Made by a program: the position numbers and the translations under genes
The notes under the pieces: generated by a model
What the model was told of the DNA's origin: nothing
Seen by the model: the letters and a program-made list of their open reading frames with translations, nothing else
Databases searched by the model: none
Shown here: positions 46,791 to 59,184 of the stretch, piece by piece
Position numbering within the stretch: position 1 is the stretch's first letter
Layout of the letters: each line of letters starts with the position of its first letter
From: Fennellomyces sp. T-0311
Lineage: Eukaryota; Mucoromycota; Mucoromycetes; Mucorales; Lichtheimiaceae
Length of the DNA stretch: 64,000 bases
Direction of reading: 5' to 3'
Assembly (NCBI GenBank): GCA_025266875.1
Contig: JALLLT010000035.1
Coordinates: 248,001 to 312,000 of the forward strand

Positions 46791-48499
46791 ATGGCTTTAC
46801 TTAAACGTGTATACAACAACATACTTTCATCCTGGGACAATGACGTTAATCTGCAATCGATGAATATGACGACAAACAGCAAATATTTTACAATCCCCAA
46901 GTTCTCGAAGCCCCTTTTGCTACGCTACAGATACCCGAGCCGTCGAAACGTTCAACTGGAAAAGGAAAAGCATAGCTTATCAGCCACGCGGATCAATTCC
47001 GAACTACCATACGACATTTTATGCTTAATTTTCGAACACCTTGACTTCAGTGACCTTTTGCAATGTACCTGTGTATGTCAGGCTTGGTATAACTTTATGA
47101 TCTACTGGCCAGTCTTTTGGCAAAAACATGCCAAAGATATGCCCCAGATACCTCAATCGACACTTAATTCTTTGATACGACGACAAACGAATTCGTTTCA
47201 ACTTGATGGCCCAATACCTTTTGATGTGTTGCACGCTGTACTCTTGTTTCTGGCAGACATTCAATCATTAAAAGCATTGCGTAAGTTGATGATGCTGTAG
47301 GAGATTCATATATTTACCGAGGCTATGGATGACTAGATTTTAATAGGCTTATACTAGCGGAAAGCAATATATTTCTAATGGAAAAAGTGATACGATCGCC
47401 AGCATTGAAGCAACTAGAATTCCTTGACTGCAGTATCCCAAACACTACCGTCATACAGCTGATTCTAGAGTCCTGCCAACATTTAGCACACATCTCCTTC
47501 TCTCAGAGCCATGACACTGCTCCCTGTTACAACTCTGAACGACCCACCAAAATCACCTTCCCCAACGTCGAATTCTCGTTCTTGACCTACCTGAAACTAT
47601 CCGTCGACAACTACATGCACACGGACAATGAAGAAATTCCCACCGATCGGCTTGCCGGGATTCTCTGTCGTTGTCCGCAGCTGATACATCTATTTCTGGA
47701 TTCCGGTGGTTCCATAGATCAAGGATTTTGTATTCGCAACGCAATCAAATATTGCCCTCAGCTCAAAAACCTGGTAGTGAGCAACAAGGCCGTGATGCCA
47801 ACCACCATCGTGAGCGATATCAAACAAGACGAGTCGATGGTGAAAAGGGGATTGCGTCGACTAGTGCTTACGGGTGGAGCAATCAAGTGGCAGGCAGAAG
47901 ATGTGGCTCCCATTTTCAAAAAGGCGCACAAGTCATTGGAGCTGTTTTATGCCCATTATATCGGTTTTGGAGCCATTGGTCCACATTCATTATACAAATT
48001 GGCGTCGTACCGTACGTCCAATTTGAGAGAAATTCGATTATCAACAGAAACAGGGGCAAGAAAGAACGGAAGTTCGGCGGAAGTCACGATTACGAAGGCA
48101 TTAGCGTACCTCTTTGCTGGGTGTCCATTACTGGAGGTGATTTCCATTATTGACACGCTGGGCATCAAGTACAATCCGTTCTCTTATCTCTACGTCGACG
48201 ATCATGTGTTGACGACAATCGCAGGTCACTGTCGTCTTCTGCACCACTTGCAAGTAATGGGAAGACGGCATCATACAGATACAGGTTTATTTGGATTGGC
48301 GAAGTTGGCTAGGCTCACATATCTGGAGATTGATATGGAACGTAAAAATGTGCTACCTGTCGTCGAAAGGTTCCCATCACTGCAATACTTGCATGTTCGC
48401 AACGACGATATATTATACCAAATGAATGGCCCGATATCGAAAGATGATCATCAAACTGCCGACAAACTCTTGCGAGGTGGCACATTCGTTATTGATTGA
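46791..48499 (+). CDS. F-box/LRR protein, 543 aa
   Basis: Two exons, 46791-47280 and 47358-48499, with a 77-nt intron (GTAAGT donor, ACTAG acceptor). I chose ATG 46791, which follows a T/C-rich tract; the same frame also has an ATG at 46656. The F-box is at residues about 66-105 (INSELPYDILCLIFEHLDFS, CTCVCQAWYNF). Leucine-rich repeats follow (LKQLEFLDCSIPN, CPQLKNLVVSNK, LRRLVLTGGAI, LTYLEIDMER). It has no TPR-like N-terminus, so it belongs to a different subgroup from the 11440 and 34545 genes and is closer to the broken locus at 61046. Likely an SCF adaptor with unknown target. Confidence 0.87.
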
Positions 48500-50271
48500 G
48501 CCAATGTGATTTTCCTATCATAGAGGACCTAACGTACCTTAGGTACCTAAACAATGTCATAGCTCCGGCGATCTGGGGGCTATAATAGTCTAGAGGTATC
48601 GAAAGGATTTCACGCTGGATTGATTCCTAATGTTACTGTAGAATAAATGAATATCATGGAGCTTTCCATATGACTGATCTTAACACTAATAACGTGTTCA
48701 CCTACCCCCTTGCGCAACAGCCAAACCTTTCTGTTCATTCTGATTATGCTGACCATGGGTATGCTCAAGCTGAGGTATTTATTAGGAGCGATCTCAGCAG
48801 TGATGAAGTGTAAGCCAGTTTATACATTCGCAGTAAAAAAGCAGGTTAAGGCGGCATGAGCTCGATAAGTATATTAGCATCTTGACACTTGCTTCAACGA
48901 TTGGTGCATCAAGTTCAAAAAAAAATCAGTGCAAGCTCTGCAATTTGACATGACCATATCAAAAAAAGTGCAAACGCGTTCTCGACAATTTACTCCAACA
49001 TTGTACGTACGTAGCAGGAAATAAGATATACCGTAGACATAATGACTGCCACAGCTACAGCATCATTGATTATGCTCTTATAGTAATAAATAGACTGGTT
49101 GACATGGTTGCAAGATAATCATTATGAGAATGGAGCTTTCCTGCTGAGATACGTATTCAAAGATGAGTATGTAAGATTCTTTATGTAGTACATTTCATTT
49201 CCTATGCTTTTTTTTACTTCTCACTTTCTCTATTCTGTATTTTTCAATTTGCTGTGTTCAAGCTCTACTTTTCGGTCGATTGTTTCCAAGGTTGACATAT
49301 TTTGGTCCTAAGTTAAGCTACCAGCGCTAACTAAAGTGTCCTATATTGCTCTTTGCTGATACCAGTCATTACAAAGTACAAAACAAGTCATCATCTAATG
49401 AAATATTCTTGCCTCTCGGAAAACGTGAGAATCACACTTAATATAAAATTTTCCTGCGTCGCTGGTGTGGCTAACTGTTAACATCACTGGAACTACTATT
49501 AAACATTTTAAAAAATACCAATACACCGAGGAAATCCAATCGCTGGACCAGTCTCTATTCAACGAAAAGTGTTAACAAAAGGATTTTTGCAAAGCACTAA
49601 CCTTTACTTTTACGACTTTTTTTTAAACTTTTCTCACTTCCGTATCTTTTTCACTTCATGTGCACTTGGTTGTCACAGTTCGAAGTCCAGAGCGCTGACA
49701 TGTCGTCTGCCAGGCCCCACCATCTTTTTCTTGGTGACAAGGTTATCGTCAACGCCACATGTTGCGCAGCCATATAACTGAAGGTAATTTTCTAGCGTCG
49801 AGACCAGAGACTCCATAATGGTCCCATGCTTTTAATTCTTATCTTATCACTTCTACCACCCCTGCCTGTCTTTTTCCCATTAGGGTTTTTTCAGACATGG
49901 CATACGCACTATCCTCTATACCTAAGCATTTGTACCTCAAGGAAGCGAACATATACCTACAGGAGCAGGTCAAAAAGTCTTCCATAATAAAATCAATACT
50001 TTTCAACTAATGACCAAATGCAACCCAAGAACATCAATCTGGCGCCCCGCTCTACCGCTGATGAAGCGACCAATTACTTTTTCTTGTAGATAAGAGGTTT
50101 ATTCGGATACCGTAGAAAAGGCACCATAGTGGTAAAAGCGATCAATTACTGAGCAGCTTGTCGAAAGGTTCATTTTTCTCTGATTGGTTGATCCGCACCC
50201 CGTTATATGATGGGCGGACTGACTCCAACTCCTTGCTTTTTTCTTTCACTGTACTCTTTTTACTCTTCACT
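48500..50271. other. Intergenic stretch without a supportable gene
   Basis: A 47-codon ATG frame at 48670-48813 and other short frames lack features. The 60 bp before 50272 are T/C-rich and probably contain the SDE2 start region. Confidence 0.5.
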
Positions 50272-51364
50272 ATGCATAACCAAGCCATTGTCAATCTCTT
50301 TGGAGGCCACCAACCGCTTTGCTTGAGCTTTGATTCTACTCAAGGTCAAACCATCTATAACCTCAAGGAACGCATCCATGACGTGACTCGTGTGGATATT
50401 GTTGATCAACGCATCAGTAGCATGGGCGGTCGTCCATTGACCGATGACCATGTCATGTTTAACGAGGACTCGACCGTCATTTTTAACCTTTCACTTGGAC
50501 TTTTGGGAGGCAAAGGTGGTTTCGGATCCATGTTGCGTGCACAAGGTGGTCGCATGAATGCCCAAAAAACAACCAACTTTGAAGCTTGTCGTGATTTGCA
50601 AGGACGACGCATTCGAACCGTCAACGAAACAAAAAAGTAGGTTTATCTCTCTCTTGCTATACTTGAAAGAACAGATATTCATTTATGTCTTTAGATTACA
50701 AGAAGAGCTAGACGCATTACCAGAACGTGAAAAGGAAAAGCGCGAACGGCTACAAAAGAAGATCGAGGAGGGTCTCAAGGGTGTAGAACAAAAGAAATAC
50801 CGATTCGACGATACGCAGTTTCTTGAGGATCGCGAACAAATGGTCGAAAGCGTCAAGAATGCTGTTGGATCGCTGCTCAAGCAGCAGAAAAAGAAAAAGG
50901 TCGCGGCAGTTTCTGTCAGCATGTTCGATGACGACGACGATGAAGAGGATGATGATGACGATGAGCTGGTCGATGCCGATAATGAGGAACCACCAACAAA
51001 GAAGCAGAAGCAGGAGGAATCATCTTCAACAACCGTAAAAAAAGACAAGGGCAAAGGAAAGGCCACAGCGTCGTCAACAGAAAAGGCCACCGGTGAAGCG
51101 GCTGGCAGCGAAAGCGACGATGATGAGGAGGATTCGAAGAAGGTTTTATCGGAATTCCTGGAAACCAACTATGATGAATATGACAGCGAAGATGACGAAG
51201 ACTTTGAAGAGGGCGACGAGTCAAGTGAAGAAGAGGAAGAATTGGAAGAGGATTTTGAGGCAGAGGAAGAAGACGAGGATGATACCCCCAAAGCGGCAGC
51301 CGGTTCCTCATCATCCAAGGGCAAGGGCAAACAAACTGGAAAGCGCAAGCAACGTGATGAATAG
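50272..51364 (+). CDS. SDE2: Sde2-like UBL splicing/genome-maintenance factor
   Basis: Two exons, 50272-50636 and 50695-51364, with a 58-nt intron, giving 344 residues. Residues 1-80 are a ubiquitin-like domain ending in GG. The invariant processing site GGKGGFGS follows, with Lys81 as the new N-terminus after cleavage. Then comes the conserved [20 protein letters not shown] / [14 protein letters not shown] block. The C-terminal half is very acidic with short basic clusters ([20 protein letters not shown]) and low complexity. In fission yeast, deubiquitinases cut Sde2 at this site and the C-terminal part joins the spliceosome to promote excision of selected introns; human SDE2 also acts at replication forks. 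Its stop codon is 31 bp from that of the convergent SAF1. Confidence 0.95.
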
Positions 51365-51395
51365 ATTAAGCAGAAAATATGTACATGGTTCTTTT

Positions 51396-52849
51396 TTAAT
51401 GCTGCAGTAAAGACTGTCGAGGTATTGCCAGACAACCCGAATGGACACCTCCAAATCCAACAGCAAATACAAACATACTATTCAACGTTTCTACTAGCTG
51501 CGGAACCATCTGATTGATATCGTGATGGTCGTAACCACGTCCCAGCGCCCCCGAACTATAACGACCCCACGTCAATAATCGGCCCTGGGTGGTCAGTGCG
51601 CCAAAATGATAACTATTAAAAAGGGGTCGGTTTCTGAATATATGTTTTTTTTTCTCACAACTTACTCTCCAAAGGTCACTTTGCAAATATCATGGTTCGC
51701 CGTATCAATCACCTGGGGTTCATGATCCGCCGGCCAATCTTGGTTTCCTAGCAACACTTTACCCTGGCAACAAATAGCGAAATGACGAAACTGGGCAGAC
51801 AGGAAAACTCGGGTATTGGGCGGCACTGCGAAAGGTACGAGTTCCGTGGTATAATTCTCGGGCGTCAGCGCAAATTGTTCTCGTCTATCAGCCCAAAACT
51901 TGAACACGCGACCTGACCGCGTGAGGGCAATGGTGCATTTTTCCGTGCCTGCGATTTGGATAAAAGTGGATGGGTGGGTGACGGGTGGGTCGTTCAGTAC
52001 GGTCGGTTGGGTGGTTGGAAACGGAACCAGAAACAGTTCACCTGCAGCTGAAAGAATGGCAGAAAAGTTAAAATGCGCTGTTATTTGCACAAACGTTTGG
52101 GTACTGGCATTGGGTGCATGGACTCGATGTGGTTGCCAGCAATTGGCCCAGTGCCATACATGTCCCGCACTATCCAATGCAATTGCATGCGAGCGCCCGC
52201 TAGCAATAGAAACGATATGCACACCGGAAGGGAACATGACATGTGTTGGTTTTCGAACCAGTGTACCGCCGTTATTGAAAGGGTGTCTTGGTTGCATCTA
52301 TGTACACACATCTGAATCACTGTTCCTTTTTTTTCCAATGCTCTGAAGAAAAAACAGAATACGTTACATATCCCCACATCCAAACGCGTCCATGACGATC
52401 CAATGCATGAAATGACCATCCTCCTGCGACAATATCCACAATGCCTTTGCCACGTAATGCACGAAGTTCACGAGGTGTGGTAATTTGTCGCATGAATCTT
52501 GATTCAGTTTAGCATACTTTTCCCAATATATCGCCTTTCGCTACACTTACGTATCCCGCTCGACATGATCCTGATCATTGAAACCAAGGCGCTTATCACT
52601 GTTCTCACCCCACGTATAGGCTTGTGCCTTGTCTAATTGGATATATAGGCGCTTCCAACCGCCCTTGAACCGATCGGTATTCATAGGTAGTGCAAAATCG
52701 GCGGTGACTCGATGTTGCCATATCAACTCGTCGTTGCAGAGTCTGTAAAAGAGTCGACAGGTGAGGGACAACCGGGCCAGGTCCACAGCCTGAAGACGTG
52801 GCAAGACGTGGTCGAGTAAAATGTCAATGGGAAACTGATCGATCAGCAT
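51396..52849 (-). CDS. SAF1: F-box/RCC1-repeat protein, Saf1-like
   Basis: Four exons: 52551-52849, 52368-52497, 51666-52297 and 51396-51612, all GT-AG with consistent phases, giving 425 residues. The N-terminal F-box is FPIDILLDHVLPRLQAVDLA / SLTCRLFYRLCNDELIW. RCC1-like propeller repeats follow (AQAYTWGENSDKRLG; IVAGGWSFHALDRHGRVWMW; IASGRSHAIALDSAGHVWHW; LTTQGRLLTWGRYSSGALG). This F-box plus RCC1 order is that of yeast Saf1, an SCF adaptor that directs vacuolar and other enzymes for ubiquitination. It converges on SDE2 with 31 bp between stops, so their 3' UTRs probably overlap. Confidence 0.9.
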
Positions 52850-53267
52850 AATGTAGAGATTTAAGAAAAAGAAGGAAGTTGCAAAACTATAGCCATGGCT
52901 TCGTTCATCTTTGTCGCACGCTCCCACACAGACAAAACCTTCAAACAAGTATCCCGTGATCCTTTTATAGACTAGAGCTTAAATTATCCGACTGGAATTC
53001 AACCCTGTTGGCCCCGCAACCTTACAAGATTAGCAAGCAGAATCTCGCCCTTGCTTTTTACTCCTTTACCCCTCCATTATTTCATTGAAAAAGTATAAAA
53101 AAAGTAAAAGGCTGGGGTGCAACCTATTATTAATCCGGAATGAGCAAAAAGGTCGGCGTGTGTGAATTTTTGTGTGTGAAAAAAATTGTTTTTTTAGTGG
53201 GGAAAAAGTCAACGAGATACAGAAAATCAGTTATGTACATCAGAATTATTATTTACGACAAAAAGGA
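52850..53267. other. Short intergenic region
   Basis: Upstream of SAF1 and downstream of the Ser-rich gene. A TATAAAAA stretch lies near 53095-53103. No gene is seen. Confidence 0.5.
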
Positions 53268-53927
53268 TTATTCCTGTTCCAAAGGCAGAGCATCGAACTT
53301 GGATTGAAGCTCAATCAATCTGGGAGCCATGGTGCTTTGGAGTAACGACTGTAATGAAGAGTCGATTGTTTGTTGTTGCAGCTGCATAAATGCAATAGCA
53401 CAACCGTCGATCGCTTCACGCGCAGTAATTCGGTCCCCAGCATAATACGGAGATCCAATAGAATCCTCAGCATACTTGATCTGTATCGATTTAGTAAGAC
53501 ATTGGACGGGCAAAGCACATGGGCTTGTTATATTTACCTCGTCCAGAGCAAGCTCATAGAGGTTTTGTAATCGCTGAGTATCCTTTTCAAATGAATCAGG
53601 ATCGTCCATGCCAGCAAGTGACGAACATGATGATGATGTCGACGCGCTGCTTCCACGTCGACGGAAAAGGTGTAGCAAATGTCGTTTTCGTCGATGAGGT
53701 CGCAGTTCATTATCTTTTTGTTTGTTGTTTGATGATTGTTCTGATATCGTAGACATGCTGTCGCTCCAAAACGTGTCTTCTGCTATAGTCGAACAGCAGC
53801 TGCTGACATGCGACGGTCGACGGCTCGTGTTTATTTGCGGTTCATCTTGTTGATCGTCTTCTGCGTTGAATCGATTCACAAAGTGAGACCACTTGGATTT
53901 GAAGGACGATGAGTATGGTGAAGTCAT
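53268..53927 (-). CDS. Ser-rich protein with a C-terminal helical domain, unknown
   Basis: From ATG 53927. Exons 53538-53927 and 53268-53480 flank a 57-nt intron (GTAAAT donor, TACTAA branch point, ACAG acceptor); spliced, this gives 200 residues. The N-terminal half is disordered, Ser- and basic-rich (RPHRRKRHLLHLFRRRGSSA, STSSSCSSLAG). The C-terminal half looks helical and conserved-like (QRLQNLYELALDE, SPYYAGDRITAREAIDGCAI, APRLIELQSKFDALP). No domain is recognised. Because the intron is 57 nt and lacks in-frame stops, a retained form would add 19 residues. T-rich tracts precede the ATG. Confidence 0.65.
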   Translation of the reverse strand: MTSPYSSSFKSKWSHFVNRFNAEDDQQDEPQINTSRRPSHVSSCCSTIAEDTFWSDSMSTISEQSSNNKQKDNELRPHRRKRHLLHLFRRRGSSASTSSSCSSLAGMDDPDSFEKDTQRLQNLYELALDEVNITSPCALPVQCLTKSIQIKYAEDSIGSPYYAGDRITAREAIDGCAIAFMQLQQQTIDSSLQSLLQSTMAPRLIELQSKFDALPLEQE

Positions 53928-54728
53928 GATATTGGTGGCTAAGTAAGCAAGAAAAAAAAAAGGTAGGGTCACCGGAAAAAGTGGGATCTATTTATTCATT
54001 TGGATCGGAGCAAAGAGAGGCGATGTGTAAGGAGACAATGAGAGAACGAACGAAAGGGCTTTATTGTAGAAGGGAGAGGTATATATTGAAGGGGATGGAA
54101 AGGGGCTCACAGAGAGAGAGAGAAAGAGAGGCAATTGTCGGGTACTGCAGTCTCTCCAGTTGTTGTATATATGGCATACTGGAGATCCAAGAAACCCCCT
54201 TACTGGATTATATATATATATATATAATGTGCCTCATATGCGTCATCTCCCTGGTGGCCAACATGAGAATATTAAGCAATTATAGAGAGCGTACGGCTCG
54301 ATCATCGCTTCTAATATGTACATCTTTCGTATCCTCTCTCCTTTAACTAGTGGCGACACTAAGTAACCAATCGTCCCCCCCTTTCCAATTGCGACATACG
54401 ACCCATATACGGAGAGAGAGAGAAAGAGACATAGTGATGGCTAGATGAACTTTGTAGAGCGGAAGGTTTCATTTCGGAAAAGAACTTGGCTACACGTTCC
54501 TCCTCCTCAATTCCTTTCCATCGGGCCGTACACATTTTTCCCGCTCCTTTCCCCTTAGTTTCTCTTTGTGTCGATGCGATCAACATAACGAATTTGGTTG
54601 AAAAAGCGAACATTCGAAAAAAAAAAGGAGGAAATGCATCATAACAAATATTGACAGTAGAGGGTGAGAGAGAGAGAGAGAGTAATGAACAAAAGTATGC
54701 TACAAATGAATGAATAACGGGAAAAACT
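53928..54728. other. Intergenic with GA and TA simple repeats
   Basis: (GA)n runs at 54111-54131 and 54669-54683, (TA)n at 54209-54227. Frames crossing these are composition artefacts. No gene is supported. Confidence 0.55.
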
Positions 54729-56590
54729 CTAACAGAATAGTAACAAGGGTAATAGTACAAATAGCATGACAAAGTTCCTGCTTGGTAATTTAGAGACAGC
54801 ACTGTTATTACTCAAGTGCTGCCCTTTATAGCTCTTCAAGTTGCAGGTCTTGTCCTCCCTGCCGTCATCATCCTGATTGCTCGCGTCTGTATCGATCATG
54901 GTATAATTCATGCGTCTCAACACCGTCGAATAGCCCATGGAATCTAGCATACGAAGGATACCTGGACCAATGGGAGATCGGTAATTCCGGAAGACGACGG
55001 TTCCATTCTCCAGCGTATCTAGATACGTGATGGGTGGCGTGTCATTATATGCCGTATTCACCATTTGATCCAAAGTGACGCCCAACTGAAACGTTTCCGC
55101 CATGATGAAATCCGGAGTCGACGCATACTCGTCGGGCAGGTGCGAAATGGTCAACCCTGGTCGATTGTTGTTTCGGCTATTGGGATGGGAATATGAATTC
55201 ATAACACTATCGCCGGTGAGAAGAGTCAACCGTTGATACGTTTGGTTCAGGTAGGTGTTGGTGTTGAATAGACTACTGTTGGTTGATGTCAGACGGAAAT
55301 TGAATGAAACAGTGTTGGCGATGGAAAACGTATTGAAGAGTTCGGCCGACTGACGTGACATGGACTCGTTCAGAAATTTGCGAACAAAGTTGATGATAAA
55401 AGCATCGTTGTCCTGCACACAAAAATTGAGCAGCTGCAAGTTGTAGTCTTTCATGGTTATCAGATCGCCCTGGTTGGTGCTGGTAAATTTGACATCCAAG
55501 TACTTGTCAAAGATCATGTTGCGTTGGAAACCAGTGATGAATACGGGTCCCGCGCCATACAGCAGCTCCCATGACGGGTTAGGCGTGATGAGTCGCAGCT
55601 CCTCTTCATCAAATACGTCGCCGATGACCGTCCGCAGAGAGGATGACGCGGCGTAAAAGTATGCCCCCCAGGAGCTTATGACACCGACTCCGTGGAGCAA
55701 TTCATGAAGGATAATGTACGTCAGATCGACTTGATAGTCGTGGATTGGACTATCACCCTAATGCGCCACATACGGTCATTAACAGCTCCCTTTTTTTCTA
55801 TATATATGTATAGGTCATATACTTGCCTTAAACCAGAATTTTCCGCCAGGAGGAACACCTGCGCCATTCCATCCAACCAGCTCAGCCGCGTCATAATCGA
55901 CTGCATTCATGTATGCATCGTGATTAATCTCAATATCAACGTCCTGTGCTACCCAGTTGCCCGTCTTGCGGTATTGCTTTGCGAGAATCTGTGGGTATAA
56001 GTAATCTTGGTCAATTCCATCCGTCGCAGGCATAGCAAACTGTATACATAGTTAGCTTAAAAATAACAAAAGAAAATCCCCATCATTGAACGTACCTGAG
56101 AACCTGGAGCACCCCAGCCATAGGTATCGTTCAAGCATTTTTGCTCACAAAAACTGGTATAATTCACTCTGACACTGTACCATAGAGTTAGTTTCCAAGG
56201 CAAAAAAAGACGCATATATCGTTACGTTATGTTGCCGTTGTCAATATCCACAACACGGAGAAGCTCCGTGATTGCGTCCAAGGTTGCATTTCCGACCTTG
56301 TCACAAAATGTTCCATATTCTTCTTTGCAGTTGAGAACAATCGAGATGGATGGTTCGGTAATATGCGTAGGTGATGGTTGTGGCGCATGTGTATTGGTTG
56401 GTGTTATTGTTGGCGATTCCTCGGCGGTGGTGGTGGCTGCGACGGGATCCGCCAAGCTTGTTGTTGGATCTCGGGGGACAAGGTGCCCGGACAAAGGAGT
56501 ATGTCTTGATAATTCTGCATTGCAGGAGAACAAGAGGAGCGCCTGCAGCAGTATCACTATTTGTAAACAGCAAACACCAACCTGCCCCAT
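54729..56590 (-). CDS. Secreted, probably GPI-anchored HExxH metalloprotease
   Basis: Four exons: 56226-56590, 56096-56174, 55827-56039 and 54729-55757, giving 561 residues. The last intron (55758-55826) has a GC donor (GCAAGT). A signal peptide (LQIVILLQALLLFSC) is followed by a Thr/Pro-rich stretch to about residue 85. The zinc motif HELLHG lies at residues 237-242, preceded by a DLTYIIL helix start. A later SHLPDEYASTPDFIM segment may supply another ligand. The C-terminus is a hydrophobic tail (NFVMLFVLLPLLLFC) after a polar spacer, typical of GPI attachment. Many NxT/S sites suggest glycosylation. It acts outside the cell or at the wall. The exact peptidase family is not certain (zincin-like). 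Confidence 0.82.
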
Positions 56591-57562
56591 TGCTATGCAA
56601 AAGGGGAGGGTTCCTGTGTAGTTGTTATGTTGTGCGTTTCTACGCAAACCGCACAGGTCCCTTTTTTATCGGTCGGATATTGAAACCGATAACATGATGA
56701 GCTACTGTGCGCTTTCCTAGCTTTCTGTTGGTTCAATCTCCCCCGAGTTATTGGGTTGGAACCATATTCATCTGTTACTACCGGTCATTGTTTAGGAGGA
56801 GGCAAATGCTTCCGATCGTCTTGTAAATCCCTCGAGGTCCACAATTATTTTACCGCATAATTTCAATTATTCATTATTGCACAGCAAGCCGTTACAGCAC
56901 CATTACACAAGCTTTTTTGTGGTAAAAATAGCTTTGGTTTCCTTTGTTACCATCGAACACAACACACACCATCATGCGTTTTTCCGGCTTTAACAAATAA
57001 TATATAGTTATAAAACAAAGTTTCATTGCACGAGCATATAGGAGGCATGCAAGACCTATTTTACTCCTCTTCTGTCTCAAATTATGGTTTGTTGCGCTCA
57101 CTTTACATTTGATCAGGCCTGCATATATCGCCTAAGCAAAATTTGGTATGGTTCACTTTCTTTGACCCTTATATTGGGATTTAAGTGTCAAACCCTGATC
57201 TTGTATTACCACATCAATGCCAGCATCTCGACTAGATGCACTGATTGAATGGTGCTACTCTTCTTGTTTTACACGACATTGCAAAAGAAATTTTAATTGA
57301 CACTTGTTGCTAATAGGGAAATCAGCGCCACCGCCTCTTTGCTGTTTGGTACGCAATTCGAAGTGCAAATGACTTATAAAGAAGCTGCATGCCATCTTCA
57401 GATTAATTGATTTGTGAACAGCTGAAAAAACGCACCTGATCGGCGATTAGGGCATATTTGGTATGCTTGTATACTTGCGCAGCTTTTGACTTGCATTGAA
57501 ACGAAAAGCTCCATAAGCATTAGCCTTCTATGCCCCTCGTCAGGGCATCTACGCTTACTCAT
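56591..57562. other. Intergenic stretch without a supportable gene
   Basis: AT-rich; only short frames, none with features. Confidence 0.5.
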
Positions 57563-57665
57563 ATATTTCGAATAAAATTAAGAAAAGGTAGCAACACAAT
57601 CAATCTATCCTCTGTTCGGATAATCTAAATGAGGCTTTCAGGCTGAGCCCGCAGCCAAAGACCAA
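57563..57665. repeat. DIRS terminal remnant
   Basis: Read on the minus strand it matches 6452-6565 of the complete element (TTGGTCTTTGGCTG...TCGAAATA) with several substitutions and one-base differences. No DIRS coding sequence flanks it. It is an older, separate copy. Confidence 0.85.
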
Positions 57666-59184
57666 TCTGCTTCCCCCTTTCGACAGCAAGGACCCTCATC
57701 CACAGAACGGTTCACCTGCTTTTGTTTACCTGCCACCAGAAAAAGTTACATAAAAGAGTAGTATGCAGTGCTAAAGCGACAGAAGGAGATGAGTACCGAC
57801 ATACATACGCTAGCTCAACCGCCCTAGCATACGTCAATGGAAATACATAGCCTTATTATTGCACAACCTGTGACCTCAGTGGGGGAGCAGTCCCTCGTTG
57901 ATCCACCTTGGAAACCATGTCCACGGGATCCCATATCATTCAGGTCAATGCCTTAATACTTTTTCTTCCACCCGTCCACTGCTCCCAACCACGCACATGA
58001 GCCTTGGCCAGCGGATGACGATGGGGTGAAACAAGCAAACCAGTAACGTAATATCAACAATATACACTTACCAATGCAGCAGAACTCTCCTTGGTCAGCT
58101 ACGCACAGGATACTTGACTCGAGAGACATGCATAAAGATCCAGTATGGACCGACAATATGCACATGATGACAGACAACGAACAGGCTTGAGCATTTCCGC
58201 TTATGAGTACAAGATCGATGTGGATGGTCGTCTTGAAAAGCCTTGACTAAATTTGGACAACTTGAACTTGTGCAGCAAACACGCGACAAACCCTTCATCT
58301 TGATGTCTTTAGCGCGAAATGGCACAGTGCATCCAGCACATACAGATTTGCCCACTTGTGCTTTTCAGTTGTGAAGGGATGTAGGATTGCCTAGTCGGCC
58401 TCTTCCACGAAATGCAGTGGTTGTACTTCTGTCATGTTTCTGTAGCGAGCAGTGCAACAAATCGTCAGCACAACCTTCAGCCTGACATTTGCACCTCGCG
58501 GGTGTCAACACAAGGACCGCATAGAGTCAAAATGTATACATTGCTATTATGCTCAAGGATGGCGAGTAAAGCATTCCCTTTTTATCCAAGCTGTGCTGTC
58601 CCCTTTATATGTTCTCTACACTTTTTAGTTCTATTCACAAAGCGATTTGCGAATCGAGTGATTTATTTCTTTCAACAGACTTTGCGATGGAGGATGTCCA
58701 TCTACTATTATGAGCTCTAAATGCTCGGTAGCCATTCTTCGCTTGATATACACAGATACCGTTCAATCCTTACGGATGAAGGCGCTCGTCATAGTTTTCG
58801 TCTTGATTAGATCTCCATTTTTGTTTTAATCCGGTTTGTTTTGATCATGCGTTCAGAACCCATGGCAAGTTGGAGTTGTCGCGAAAAGAATGGTCTCAAG
58901 CGTCGATCCTAAGGAAGTTCCAGCGTTCAATGATATTGGATGTATAGGTCGCTATCCAGGCGATCACTTCATTGGCCGTCACCGCATGTTTTGAGTCGTA
59001 TGGATAGACTGACTCTACCCCAGCGCATCTTATTATTTTACTTGGCTCGCTGCAGGATCGCCCAAGTTACCTTATGCGGTGAGAATTCATGTGAAAAGCT
59101 CAGACATGCGGACGCCACCGCTGACGTCGCCCTAGAAATAAGTTGCGCAGCGCCTGCCTCCGTTCCCGGTTCTTTCATTCAAAC

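Noticed and set aside
50683..51168. Long antisense frame rich in Ser and Phe
   Set aside because: Mirror of the GA-rich acidic tract of SDE2. Composition explains it.
54111..54227. GA and TA runs considered as regulatory elements
   Set aside because: Simple microsatellites. Nothing beyond composition supports function.
58095..58355. Cysteine-containing minus-strand frame (CAGC...CCTSSSC...CTHKRKC)
   Set aside because: Considered as the zinc ribbon of a TnpB/Fanzor-like protein. It lacks an ATG and no catalytic DED segment is visible around it.
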